Shown: positions 1 through 13,900 of the stretch, piece by piece
How the letters are laid out: every line of letters starts with the position of its first letter
Numbering within the stretch: the stretch's first letter is position 1
Origin: Odontesthes bonariensis
Lineage: Eukaryota > Chordata > Actinopteri > Atheriniformes > Atherinopsidae
Direction: 5' to 3'
Length of the DNA: 64,000 nucleotides
NCBI RefSeq assembly: GCF_027942865.1
Contig: NC_134510.1
Span: 9,206,183 to 9,270,182, forward strand
Made by a program: the position numbers and the translations under genes
Notes under the pieces: generated by a model
Databases searched by the model: none
What the model was told of the DNA's origin: nothing
What the model saw: only the letters and a program-made list of their open reading frames with translations

Positions 1-1916
1 ACACTGGTGAATAATCTTTTTATATGTACAATAATGGACCTAAAATTCTTTGGAAATAGCTTTGTAACCCTGATGGGCAGCAACAATTGCTTTTCTGATG
101 TCTTTCCTCTTTCGCATTGTGTTAACAAGGAATGTTACGCCAAACTGCTAAAACATCTGCCTTTATAGACTTACTAATGATCGATTATTCAAATGCATTT
201 GATTATCAGCACCTGACTGCAACTTATCATATTATTTCTTATGGAAGCAGTAAGGATGCTTCTGCATTTTGGCTTAAGTTTTGTTGAATAAATTATGATA
301 CAGGGTAATACAACGTATTGTTTGCTATGTAAGGATGTGGTAATTTAGTGCTAGGACATAATGCTGCTATTGATGTATCTATAAACAACAGAACATAAGA
401 AATACTATGAATGTATGAGTGAGTGAGAAAACACTCTATAGAATACTTTATGGCACCTAGATAAAATAAAAAGATGCAATTTGACAACACTAAAATAGTC
501 ACAGGTGCAAGTGCTCACAGGCTGCATTCTGAGCCAATCTTCTCCTCAACCTAACCAAGTAGTTTTAGAGCTTGAACGTAGTCAATTTTGTTGCCAAAAC
601 CAAACCAAAGAGTTAAAGTGGATAGGACATGCTCGAGAGTCAAACCAGGTTATCAAAAGTGAAACAATAAGCATTAAAGTTTTCACACAAGAATTATTAA
701 TGGGTCCCCAAGATGAAAGTCTCAGGCCTTATTTCAGTACCAGCTCTCGAACCACCCATTATACACTTTGTAGCTGGTTGATATGGCACACACTCTGCAC
801 TGGCTTATAACAAGTTGCCAGAGCACTGAGCAACATTGCAAATATGTGTATTCATGGCTCTGAGACAGGAAAAGGGACAATTTAAATAATTATCGGTTAG
901 GCAGGATTCACGAGGATGCAATGTCTTAAAGCTTAATAATTACCTCACATTTGGATCTGTAGTGACAATAAGTCAGCATTTAGCCACACAGCCATTCATT
1001 CATCAGCCATGCAATGAAATAGATTGGCTGATGCCTTTACTGCCTCTTGAAAATTCAAACTTTAACTGAAATATTCACTGCAAGCAGTGGTAGCAAAGCG
1101 AAGTAACAACCCAAATTCAATTTACTCAGTGTTCCTCATTAAAGTGAATGAGAAAGGGAAAAAAAGAATGAAGCAGCTAACAGCTCTTAATGGCACACAC
1201 ACTAGCTGGCTGTAAATGCTCTGGAGCATCTGCTTCTGTATTCACATATGGCTGCACTCGCTGATCTTCCTGACTTCCTATGTGGCTGGCCTGAATAGAA
1301 AACACATTTAGGCCTAATCTGGGCTACTTTTAACACTTATGGTGCAGGCAAGTGTTATGTGGGCCAGATGTGGCCCAAGGGTTATAAACTGTCTTTGACA
1401 TTGGTTATAGCAAGTGTTGTGAAGGCCAGAAAGGGCCCAGAGTCCCCCAAAAAATTAAGATTTGGACATTTCTGGTGGATATGTTGCTGAGTCTAGGCAG
1501 CCAGACTCACCCTGAGTCAACACCATTAATCGAAGCCAAATTTTGGCCAAAAATTACTTGCATTCTGGCATGATAATCTCAAGAAGTGACAAGCTAATGT
1601 AGCAGACATTTGAGTTCATACATGTCACTTATGTATGAAAATGAGTTTAGTTTAGCATCCCAGCTAGCTAATGCTTGATGATATTTAGATCAGGCAAAGT
1701 ACAAAGAGGCTGATGTAATTGTTGTGAGAGTGTGTTGCAGTGACTCGTGCAGCCGAATGTTGATAGCTCCCTTTAACTGTCTGTAAACTGAACATAAACA
1801 GCAACTGTGTCTCCGGAACCAGCACAAATTTTTTCTTCAGCTGAAGGTTAACAACATGCCACCTTAAGTGGAGTCAGAGCTGTGACTAACACTGACCGTT
1901 TTTCTTTCTCTACCAG
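1..1916 (+). other. Intron of spire1 with a short tandem repeat
   Basis: No coding exon was recognised before the acceptor at 1911-1916 (TACCAG). A degenerate 63-bp-period duplication starts at 1347 and 1410 (GCAAGTGTTxTG...GGCCAGA...GGCCCA). The open frames here have no recognisable domain and are not supported as genes. Confidence 0.6.
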
Positions 1917-4900
1917 AACCTCCGGAAGATGGAGGCGGAAACGTCAGAGGAGCCTGGCGGAGACCTGAATGAGCTACAGAATGCTGACTGGGTATACAAC
2001 CACACCTCAAACTTCCAGCATAAACTGATCATTTCTTCTTAGTGGTGTAGACCCCTTTTGATGTAATCGGATAGATTTTTCAATACTGCATGTTCACATA
2101 ACACAACCTCTATGAAACCATGCACCACTCTAAACAGTAAGTTAATGCTGATTTGGATGGAGCCACCCCTCTCCCCTTAATTTTGCTGCACAGAGATGTT
2201 AGCTCACAGATTAGAATCAAATACAATTTACTACTGTATTAAAGGGTTTGTGCTATTTTCTACATCTATATCGTTGTCCAATTTCAATGTTTGCTTTCTT
2301 TGTCAGGCACGATTCTGGGTTCAGGTGATGAGGGACCTTCGTGATGGAGTCAAACTGAAGAAGGTGCAGGAGCGTCAGTACAACCCTCTGCCCATCGAGT
2401 ATCAGCTCACTCCCTATGAAATGCTCATGGATGACATCAGGTCCAAACGCTACAAACTGCGCAAAGTCATGGTGAGTGTCTAAAAATGTTTTGCAGCCCA
2501 CAATATAATAATCAGTGAAGTATGTTTGGATTAGAAATGTTCATGCCTTCTGTTTACTACACAGTTTTTTTTTCATCTTGTGGGAAAATGCTTTGATTGA
2601 CTCGAAAATCCATGTAAATGACAATACTGAGGCCAGGGTTGGTTTAAATGGGAGTACTATAAAAATATTTTAATGACAGTTCTCTTCCTAAAAGTAAGAG
2701 TTGTTGTGCTTGCTGGATATCATTTTAGCAATAGGTAAACTTTTAACACAGTCTGTAATTTAACATGAGCAATAATAAACAAAAGTTGGTCAAGAACATT
2801 ATAAACACATTAACACACAATTTCAAGCTTTTTTTCATCAAATTCAAGATGAGCTAATGTGTTTTGATTTTGAGTAAAATGTCTCACTTTCAACATTTGA
2901 CTTCTTCTATATACGATCATGAATAAAATATTGTGTTCACATGTTTTTTTTAATGTGGGTTGTAGGTGACCTCCTGAAACAATCAAACAAAATTTTGTTC
3001 AGATTACAATCTGCCCCCTAAAGTTGAATTTTTGAAAGCCTGAGTACCTCAAAAGCTGGGACCTTGACACCAAACATGGCTGCCCGCCCTGCACATAAAA
3101 TTCTCTTGGTAAAAAAATGTTTCCAGTCCCACTCATAGTACTGTCCAAAAATGTATCAGTGAACAAATTACTAAGGTGTTTTTACCAAAATGCAGTGTAA
3201 GGAATGGTTATCAGCTGGTATGTTTCGTCTGGTCTGTGAGCACAACAGTGGACAAATCTTAGTTCTGTCAGAACCACTCTCGTCAAAATGAGACGAGAAA
3301 CAGATATAAATTTCAGAAGCTTATTCTGAATGCATACAATTTATGTTTGGTGGTATGGCTCTGTTCGGAGGAAGTTCCCAACTTTTCCATGAGCTCCATG
3401 GAAGCCAAGACAGGGAACAGCAGCATCCTCAGGTGGAGTGCCTTCCATTTGCTGTAAAGGCAACAACCCCCTAGAACAGAGCAAGCAACAATGAACAACA
3501 GAATGACATTGTTTGGCAATGCGAAGTGGAGGTGATGGGTGCAAGCAGAAAGCAAAAAGAGCAGTGACAGCAAACCAAGTTTAAATGAAGCGCCCCGAAT
3601 GCCAGCATCCAATTGCGAGCAGCAGCTGATTACCCATAAGCACAGTTGGTTTGTGGACAGCCATAAGGGTTGGGTCGGCGTCAGCCAATAGGCAAAGGGC
3701 GCGTTGACTACGTGGCCTGCCAGAACTATCGCGGTGCTCCATTGATGGTTCAACTTGCAGCTGGAACTTGATCAACCTGAGTGTGACATTGATGCCAGCT
3801 ATGAATTCCAACATCCAAAGCTTCTTCATATTGAACTCTTTGTTGTGACTTCCAGTTAGTTTTAGAATAGAATTTTAGATTGTGTTTGTTTCTTTCATTA
3901 AAGGGATAGTTCACCTCTTTTGACATGAAACTGTATGACATCCCATACTAGCAATATCGTGCATGAACATTGGCCCCCGCTGCGTCCTGTGAGCCGAGTT
4001 CCGGCCACATTTTGGTGTTGACGAAGGTAGTCCGGCTAGTTGGCTGGGGTCAAAAAAATAAAGCGTTTTGCTTCTCAAAACAATATGCGTTCAAAAGAGT
4101 AATACAATTGAATCACAAAATCGTTCTCCAGGAAAAAGTAAGACCTCACAATCGATTTTGTGATGCAATTGTATTGCTCTTTTAATTTTTTTTTATATTG
4201 TTTTGAGAAGCAAAACGCTTTATTTTTGTGACCCCAGCCAACTAGCCGGACTACTTTTGTCAACACCAAAACAAGGCCGTAACTCGGCTCACAGGACGCA
4301 TTCTGGGGTAAGCCAATGTTCATGCTGCTAGTATGGGATGTCATACAGATTCATGTGAAAAGAGGCGAACTATCCCTTTGAATGGTTTTCCTCTCTGACC
4401 TTTTCACTTTGCACATTCCCATGAGATTATTAAAATCAGCTGACCAGAAGCTCCTGGTTGTCCCGTGGATATCAGGCCTTTGCTTTAGCTTCTCCTAAAC
4501 TTCTGGTTTCTTTAAATATGAACAGTGAACATTATTAAAAAACAAATAATTTTGTGCTTTGACTTTTAAGCCAGACCTCTTATCACACTGAACATGTTTA
4601 TCACACATTAAACATGCTTATACATGTAGGACTAGACCCGACTACTCATGGAGTCAAACCCTTTCTCTCTTCATGTGTAATCAGGTGAATGGAGACATCC
4701 CACCCAGGTTAAAGAAAAGTGCTCATGAAGTTATCCTGGAGTTCATCAGGTCCAGACCGCCTCTTAATCCCGTGAGTACAAATAAATATTGTAGATTTAA
4801 ATCTAAAACATGTCTTCCCTTTAAACAAATGATCTCTTGCTTCAATCTCTGTGACTCTCTCTAGTTTTTGTTGTTCCTTTGTAAATTTTAAAGCCAAAAT

Positions 4901-7900
4901 CATGATAATTACTTTATAGTAACACATATCACCTGATATGAATTGGTGTTTAAGTCTCAAAGATTTATATAAGAATGTAAATTGCATTTAAAACCTTTTT
5001 CTGTAATAATCTGAATGTTTAAACTGTCTAATTTGAGTTTTATTGACGTGCAAATTAATTGGAAAGCAGTGTCCATCTCTCCTGTATTGATAGAAATCTT
5101 GCAGCAGGATTAGCAGACGCTGTTTCAGCAGGGCACTCATTTCTCAGAAATCAATCAGTCACTCACAAGAGACATGAGGGGAGTGGCGAAGAGCAGGCCT
5201 GCTGGCTACAGACCATTCATGTCAGTTTTTGCACTCCGTTTACACTCTGTCACCCACCATCAACCTGTGCTAGGTATCAGCTCGGAAGCTGAAACCTCAG
5301 ACTCAGCTTCCTCCCACCCTGCATGAGCGGATCCTGGAGGAGATCAAGGCAGAGAGGAAACTTCGCCCTGTGTCACCCGATCAGGTCCGCAGGGGAAGAC
5401 TGGGTACGGAAAACTTGTTATTTTGTATTTTTAGTTGTACTGTTGTTGCGCACACACAAGCAAACACTCTCACACATACAATCATACCTCACTCTGCAAT
5501 GATTACTTACAAACTGTGCTGTAGCTTCATTATTTCGAGCTGTTTTAGTTCCTTTAACACTTTACGACACTATTATTTGTGCCTCTGCTCTTTGCTGTTG
5601 TAGCTGATGCTGCCTAACCTTTCATATTTGTGTTGCTACTAATGCCTATTAATATTTTGTTCAACATATTGTTTGCAGTGAGTGAAAGTTGAACACAAAA
5701 AAAAATGCTAAGTGTCTGCATTTCTTTTAACATCAACTACACTAAAACCAGTGCTGCATTTTTGAATGGCATTAATCTGTCACCGTTCGGCTGTGGCTTA
5801 TTTCCCATCATAAAAGAGTTGAATTATTTTTTATGTGAAATCAGACAACATGCCATTTCCCAGCATTATTTGCTGAATACAAGCAGACTGCTTCCTCTTG
5901 TATCTGTTAAGTCTTGCCTTAACCTACCACCTCTCACAAGCAGTAACTCCCATGCTGTGAATGTTTCTCGTTGCAGTAATTCGGCCACTTAGCATGTCTT
6001 TCACTTTTGATGCGTCAGGTAAAGTCTCCCTTGCTGATTACCTGGCTTTTTATCTCCTTCCATGTTGTGCCATGTTGTGGCTGCTCGCCTCTTCTATCAG
6101 CTCACACATGCACACAAACATCCATGTTCAGCATCGGCACACACATTTCATGCCATGCTTCTGTGTTTGATGGTGTTTGACTGTTGCCTATGGAGATGAA
6201 ACATGGAGAAGTGGGACACTAGTCAGTAGGAGGAGAGCAAACTCATAACTTTGGGGAGCATAATTAATCCACTGAGTTCATAAAATAAAGATGAAACCAT
6301 TTGCATGCAGGGTATTGCTGCTCCATATTCTCAATACAATATTCTCAATACTGTATAATTCAACAGTTAATTGGAACAATTAAAAATAATCAAAGTGTGA
6401 GGTTGTTTAAAGCTCCTCTAACCGTAGTTTTAATGTTAATTGTTTAAATGTTCATATATGACATTGAAGGTGCCAGTAGTGAAGAATTAATTGATATTTT
6501 GGAACTTGTAGTAGGGCTGTAGAGCTTTTTGGTGTCTTTCAGTTAATTGTTTTGCTCTTCTGGCCGACAAATTCGTCTGTCATCAGTGTCATCTCAGGCA
6601 GTAAAAGGCTGCTGTGTGCAGTGGAAAAGCTTTGAAAAAAAAACATTTTATGCCATCTGCCCATAACTAATTAGCAGAATGTGTGAGTCAATAGTTGGTA
6701 AACATAATGGATAATTCAGAAGCTGAAGTGCCTGACACATATCTCAGGAGCTAAAAGTGAAGCAAACAGAGAAAAAAGAAGAGTGAATATTATCTTTCCA
6801 TACGCCATATGGTGAGAGGTATGACTGCAACTACATCTGTGAAAATGTTACCAACTTTATTTGCTGATAAAACAATAATATTGCTATTTTTCATGATGCC
6901 TTCAGACCTGTTAACTTAGACCTGCAAACCCCTGAAAGTTTATAGTTTTCTTTTAAAAAAATAGCTTTTGTTTTCTACATAAGAAAATGCACTGCAGTCG
7001 TCATATTGTTTGTACCAAATAATACAGTCTGAGTGTCTCACATCATTTTCATTTGACTTCTACTTTAAGGGTTACGAGTTGCTTTAAATGTTTTTCCTGT
7101 CATCACTGACTGCAAAGAAATTACTTAAAAAATCTGTGTGAAACAATTACTGATACCCAGTGGTCAAGTTGGAGATTGCAGCCAACATAAATGCTGTTCA
7201 CCCACTTTGTAGCAACCAAATTGCATCTATATTGGTTGGCTAAATTCGCTGTTGAGGAGACAGCAAGCAACTTCAGTCACTCCAAAGACTTTTAGTCTTC
7301 ATTAACAATTTTCTTCTGGGAAAAGCCACACTATTGTTTTTTTCTTTTTCTCTCCCTTCGCTTTTCGTAAAATTGTTTAATCCCATCATGTTTTTGCATC
7401 TTTGACAGAGTCTAATCATGTGGCACTGCCTGTTCTTGCATTACGCAATCAGTATTGCTCAACTTTTTTCTTTTTTGTCACCCTTCAAGCAGTAGTCTTC
7501 TTTTCTGTAACTTTTAAGATTAAAATTACTTTAATGTCATGTAGTCGTTGTCACATGAAATAAACGAAATTACTCTTCCGCATTTGACCCATTAAGGTTG
7601 GCACCTGTTGAACACGCACATGCACATGCACAGGGTCACACACATGGAGACAGAGGCCATACACTGGAGCGGTGGGCAGCCGATCACAGCGCCCGGGGAG
7701 CATGGGGGTTACGGTGCCTTGCTCAAGGGCACCTCGGCCATGGCAAGGAGGTGGACTGCCACCCCTCCAGCTGTCAGTTCACCAATCTTTTATGGCAGTA
7801 ATATGGCCGCCGTCCCATGTAGAAGGGACGACTGTGCAAATAGATATACATTTTTCACTCTCATAAAATAAAATAATATAAAAAAATCATTTAGCAAACC

Positions 7901-10900
7901 AATAAGATACAAATTACACTAGCTGTATTTAATATTATAATGTTTTTCACAGATCTCATGCACACTGTAATTTTAAACCAATTTCAGTGAAGTTCTCGAG
8001 GCTGGACCTGATCTGATCTGAAGTTCAGATAGTTAGTTTCCAGCAATATGAGGTTTGACAAATTACCTGCGTGTATTTTCAAATTCTCTCTTTATATTTC
8101 TGTCCCTCTGCTGAAGGTTTGAATCATATTTACGCTGCATTTTTACACAGAACTTGTATTTTTTCCCGTCACTGCCATTAAAATAGTCATTGAGAGTGTT
8201 ATCATTGTTGAAACAGACTTAAAGAATTAATCCAACCTTAAATACCAACCAGAATTCTAAAACTGTAATTTAATCTTGTTACCCTAGGAATGATAGTTTT
8301 TCTTTTTTTTTCTTTTACAAATATTTGAAGAATGCTTAAAAAGAATGAAAAACAGCCTTCATTTTACAAACCGACAGAAACCAGGATAATGGTAAACATA
8401 ACACCAAGAAGATACTGTTAACTGCATGTACACTACTCACTGCCAGAGTGACGAAAGGGAATCTCATCTGGTAAGCATCTGTCTGTCCCAAAGGGAAGGA
8501 TTAAACTCAGCTCTCCTGCTGGTTGGAACAGATCACATTGACTCACAGGCGGATTGGGACATTTTAAGGGCTTCATTGCTTATGGAGATCTTACGCAGTT
8601 ATTACAATTGAGACACTAAATTAATAGGCAGTGAAAGTTTATTTAATGGTGTTACTTTAATCCAGCCAAATTTAACGTACAATATCATTGTGTAACATCA
8701 ATCAAGACATAGTTTTGGTGTTTTATTTGACGGATCAAATTCACAGTCTTCCCAGAGGCTCTTCTCAAACATTTGGTCCACGTTACATAACTCGTCGCTC
8801 CTTTCATCTCTAAACACTCAGGAAATGTGTCACCTTCGCAACGTGCATAATCTCTTAAATGTACCGCTGTAACGTGAAGCTTTATTAACACAAAAGAGTC
8901 TTTCACAAATCACAGTGACTTCGCAGAATTGAATCAGTGTGCAAATGGATCAGTGGTCAGCATCAAGCTCTACACAACACAGTGAAGCACACTGTGTGTC
9001 ATGATTGCTCTATTCTATCAGCAGTGGCACCTGTTTTCCTTTCAATTTTATGATATGATTTTCAATGAGATGATGAGGAAACACAGTTGAGGCAGGCAAA
9101 TCTAAATAATAACGTGCTCCACATCCCCTCCTACTGAAGTCAGTGCCTGTCATCATACCACAAGCTTTACTGCCTCATGCTCCCTCATTCATCTTGCGAA
9201 TATTCGTGTGTACAATCCTCCCTCTATAATGAATCATTCTCACATGGTGAGAGCACTTTCAGTGCTCCATGTTTAATGGGTAGATGCTACATGTTCTCTG
9301 ACACTTTAATCAACATGAATAAGGTTTTAATCAGTGAATAGAAAATCCAGTTTCAGGAAGAAATAGGTGTCTCACAAGATTAAAGTTGTGCTGTATCTCA
9401 CATCTTGGTGATATATCACATACATCTGGTTGTCTGTGTTTATGGGATGACCACTAAAATGGAGATAGTGTGATCTCCTGTTTGGGCATTTAGAATACAT
9501 TGTGCAAAATAATGGTTGGACAAGAAAAGTTATGGCACTTTGATTTGAATCAGACAGACATCAAGACAAAGTGTTCTAATTTTGGACAAAAAACTGAATA
9601 AAAAGATAGTGCTAGATATTTTTTTTTTTATAGATGAGAACATCAGATCTACTATGTTTAATGTGTTCATTTACAGAATAACTTAGATATATTTTAAGTA
9701 TTTACTGGCCAACATCAGCACCCTGCAGTGATTGCTGCCTGACATGGAGCTGATGAGATTCCATCACTGCTTGCAGCTTTCATTCCTTTAAAAGGATCAT
9801 TTATTTTTACAGGTGTGGGCTGATGTAGTTTTCAAAATTGAACTAAGATATTCAGATTTGATCTCTTTTCATTCTTTATCCCAGCTCTTTCCCCATTACT
9901 TCAAAGACAGTTTTTTTAGATGAAGTATAAATACTTAAAGATTCTCCTAATACATTTTTTACAATATGTTAAAATAAAAGACTACCATTAGCATTCCATT
10001 TCACTTGGCTTTGCTTGGTAAAAACTAAAATCTACTTATTTTTTCACTCATTGAGAAATTCTTAATTTCAGTCATGCTCTGCCCACCACTGCTTGTTCAA
10101 TTAGACAACAGGACAAAAAGAAATGTGTATCAAAGAGGCACCTCAAGCTCTTCCTCTGAACTCTTTCAAAGCCAAGACTGGTTCACAGAAACCACAAAAT
10201 GTTCTTGTTAGCTTCTTGCTCACATGGTATGTTTTGAAAAATGTTACTACACTAAAATAGACTCTTAGGCTGGATTCACACATATGCATTTCAGGCATCA
10301 ATTGTCTTACTTCGCGTTCACTTTAAATGAGGTAACATTTTGCTTCGCTGAACTGAATTCTGGATCTGTTGCTTTGCTTTGATGGTGTAGCTTGCGGTGG
10401 AAAGTTTACAGTAGTTACAATTTTTCAAGGGGCTGTGGAAGGGCCGGCAATTCAAATCGCTTGACTTATTACGTGTCTGATTTTATGACTAATTGTCTCT
10501 ACAATTCTAGATGCCTGGCTGACCTACTGTTGAACATTAATCCATCAATCTGTGTGAATCCTCCATTAGGCAGGATTCAGACCTGCTTACCAGTGTCAGT
10601 GGTCTTGCTTCTCAGTCACTTTGAATGGGGTGCGGCCATTAACCAAAACAAAGCTTTGTGTCTATGTGAATCCTGCTTTACTCTCCTTATACGCCTGACT
10701 CTCTTCGTGAGGCATTTGACAAAGATTGGCTTTTCAGATTTGTGAGGTAACAACTCCAAATGTGTCCATAGTGCACAGACATCACTATTTCAGAAGAGCA
10801 ATGCAAAAACACCTCTCTGCTTAGGTCAAAGTCAGACACTTTAGGAAACACAAAAACATGTTTGACTTGAAGTTTAAACTAATTTCCTTCAGAATAAAAA

Positions 10901-13900
10901 AACATCGACTTCATGTAGGGTAAAATTTGACATTAAGCAGTTATGCAGTACATGAAGCAATCAGAGACCTTTTCCCCCCATCAACAGTAACCTCAAGACC
11001 AGAATGCAGCCAAGCAATAAGTAAAATCTGAATAAAAGTATTTTCGGTGAGACACATGCTGCTGACTTTCACACATTCAGGCTATTTATATGCTCATGTG
11101 GCTGCTTTTGGTTGATGGAGAGTGGTTGCACCAGCTGGAAAAAATAAAATCATGAAAATTATCAGAGCAGAACTAAGAAGTAAAGGCCTCCTCAGGAAGA
11201 ATTAAATCATTCAATGAAACAATCTTGTATTTGCTGCATCAATAATCATAGATTGTTTGGATGTAAGCCTCAGGCATACTGAATTCTGTGATCAACTCGT
11301 AGCTATTCTAATGAAGGAGGTGTCCTCTTTTAGGTTTTGGCAAAACTCGCAGTATGCCACAGGATTTGTTTCGTACAGGAAGAGGTAAAGTATATGCAAT
11401 GAGTTTTGGAAGGCCTTGTTTGCCTTTAACTTAAAGGCCTTGTCTATCTCCCTCCCTGGCTGAAAACTAATATCTTCCAAAAAAAAAAAACAAAGACATA
11501 ATGTAAAATATGTATAGGGGTCAGTCAAAAATCTGGTAATGTAGGTTCTCAAAAATGTTAGGTTAAAGACTGTTAGTTCTATTTCAGTTGCAGCTCTGTA
11601 TCTTCCTCTTGCAGAAATTGCTTGTCTCATCATCCTCCCCTCCCTCCCTCCCTCCCTCCCTCTCACCTTCCTCTCAAGTCCTCTTTTGTCTTTTCGATCA
11701 ATGTGCCTTCCCACAAATTACAGCTAGAATCAGGCAGGATGGCAGATATTCTGTCATAGATTGAACATTTAGTTTTAAGGACTTAGCTTTCCCCAAAGAT
11801 ATATCAAGACTGACAGGAGAGATGTGCTGTTTTATAGCAGCTCCATTATTTAATGAAAAAGGGCATCCATGCTCTGTGTGTAACGCTGGTCTGGTCCTTT
11901 GCTTCCCCTCAGAAAAACCTAACCCTCCCTACCCAACCTCTTTAACACTCAGATGGATCTCAAACCTCACTCCTCTGTGGCAGGTTTCACTGCATCCTTC
12001 AGTTTTGCCTCCAAATGAAACACAGTGGGATTTGAAAACTTTCCAATATGGGAAATTAGATAAACAAGAAAGATTAAAACACAGAACCCAGCAAGGATGC
12101 AAGAGAGCACAAGAGGAGGTGTTTTGGGATTCTTCTTAGCCGCTTTTTCCAGAAGTCTGAATGTCTCCTGTATGGCTTTGTGCAGATGAGTTTAGTCCAT
12201 ACATGGGCAGGAGGACATCCAGCACTTTGTCTCTGATCAATGGATCAGCGTCACCCAGGGTAGAACCCTCTGGTTCTCAGTCTGTACCTCAAAGAAAGAG
12301 ACTTCTGAAGGCTCCCAGCCTCGCTGAGCTGGACAGCTCCGACTCAGATGTAAGTGTCTTTGTGTGTCCTTTTTTTGGATTGAATTTTTTTTAAACTGCT
12401 CCTGTGATGTGTGGAGCAAATGCTGAGAGAGGTGCATGTATTATTTATGCATTCAGGATGAGATTACGGGGCGCAAATCGGCAAGCAGCTCCAGTGTGGC
12501 GACATCTTTGATGGATGATACATCCCCAGAGTCTGCGCGGGGGAAAAAAAGTGAGTCAGAAAATATTTCCACATCCCTGTCACAGCTCAATTGCCTCTTT
12601 AATAACACCTGGGTTCGATGAGTTTTAATCTTGCAACCTTGCCAACCATATTTTCCTGACTCTGCTTTTTTTGTTTGATCATTACTTCTTTATTCCAGAA
12701 TCATTCAGTCATTGGTTCATTCCAGTTAATCTGCCTACTTTTCTCTTTTTCACTTCTCTCATCCTGTGTATGAACACCAGCTCCACCCATGTTCCTGCCC
12801 ATCTCCTCTACACCTCAACCAGAGAGGCGTCAGGCCCCCCAGAGGAGACACTCTATTGAGAAGGAAACCCCCACCAATGTCCGACTGTTCCAGCCGCCCT
12901 CCAAAAAGAGCTCCAAGTCTCTGGTGAGTCAGATCGTCATAAATCTTCATAAGCAGTGAAATGCTATGTGAAATAAATATTCAATTTTCTATACCATTAG
13001 ATGAAAGAAAAAATAGTGTACTGTATGAAAACAGTGAGAATTCAAAGTCACGATAGCATTTTGATCAGACTAAATCCCATGAATGCATCACTTTTCTCGT
13101 TCAACTGGCTTTCTGAGTGAATTGTAGCCAGTGCAGTGGTCCATTTTGGTTCAGTAACTTAATTATCTGGAAACAGAGGGAGTGATGGGCAGTGTGAGTA
13201 GATAAGGAGAGGAAAGGGGAAAAAGATGATTGAAACTACACACACCTGCCATATTTCTTGTCCCTTTGTTTGCATGAAAAGCCTCCTCCCCTTGATTTCA
13301 ACCACCACCACCCCCTTTCACCTTCTTTTTAAACTATGCTCACTTATTCTGTCAAACTACAGGACATCTGTTCTCCTTTCTCCCACACACACCTCCGTCC
13401 TCTCCCATTCAGGTTGGGATGATAGCCTCATTTTACTCCTGGACCCCCCCCCTCCTCCTCTGCCCTTCTCCCTCCACTCTCCACCCTTTGCGGAGCTCCC
13501 ACCCTATCGAGATGTTTGCATTGAGGTTGATGAAGGCAGTTTTTGCTCTCTGCACGAGCGTTTACATCAGACGAAGAGAGTCAGCCAAGGTTTGCCGGTC
13601 TCCTCTCAGTCAGTCCTGGCCTAATAACTGTAGCTTCCCTCTTCTAATGATTCCAGCTTCATTAGAGATAATTCACCCACAGTATGAGCAGGCTTCTGCC
13701 GTGGCAGACTAATGACAAAATCACTGACAATCATTTAGTGACCAGCACCACTAACTTCATTGCTTTCTATATAACATTTGTCACACTCTGGTGCATTTAG
13801 GTAACTACTGTGTAGCTAAAATACATTCAACTTTGCTCTTGTGTAAAACAAATCACTTGTTAGTTTATTAGTCATTTTATGTGTATATGTAATTAATTAT

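Noticed and set aside
10392-10745. 117-residue plus-strand ORF
   Set aside because: Intronic, opens only with a non-ATG start in the track frame, composition not coding-like, no recognisable domain.
11292-11714. 140-residue minus-strand ORF
   Set aside because: Driven by a TCCC repeat and an A run; no family resemblance and deep inside a spire1 intron.
13226-13624. Protein-like acidic frame ([17 protein letters not shown]) across the optional spire1 exon
   Set aside because: It is out of phase with both neighbouring exons; the phase-0 frame is the one that splices without shift and matches ExonC expectations.
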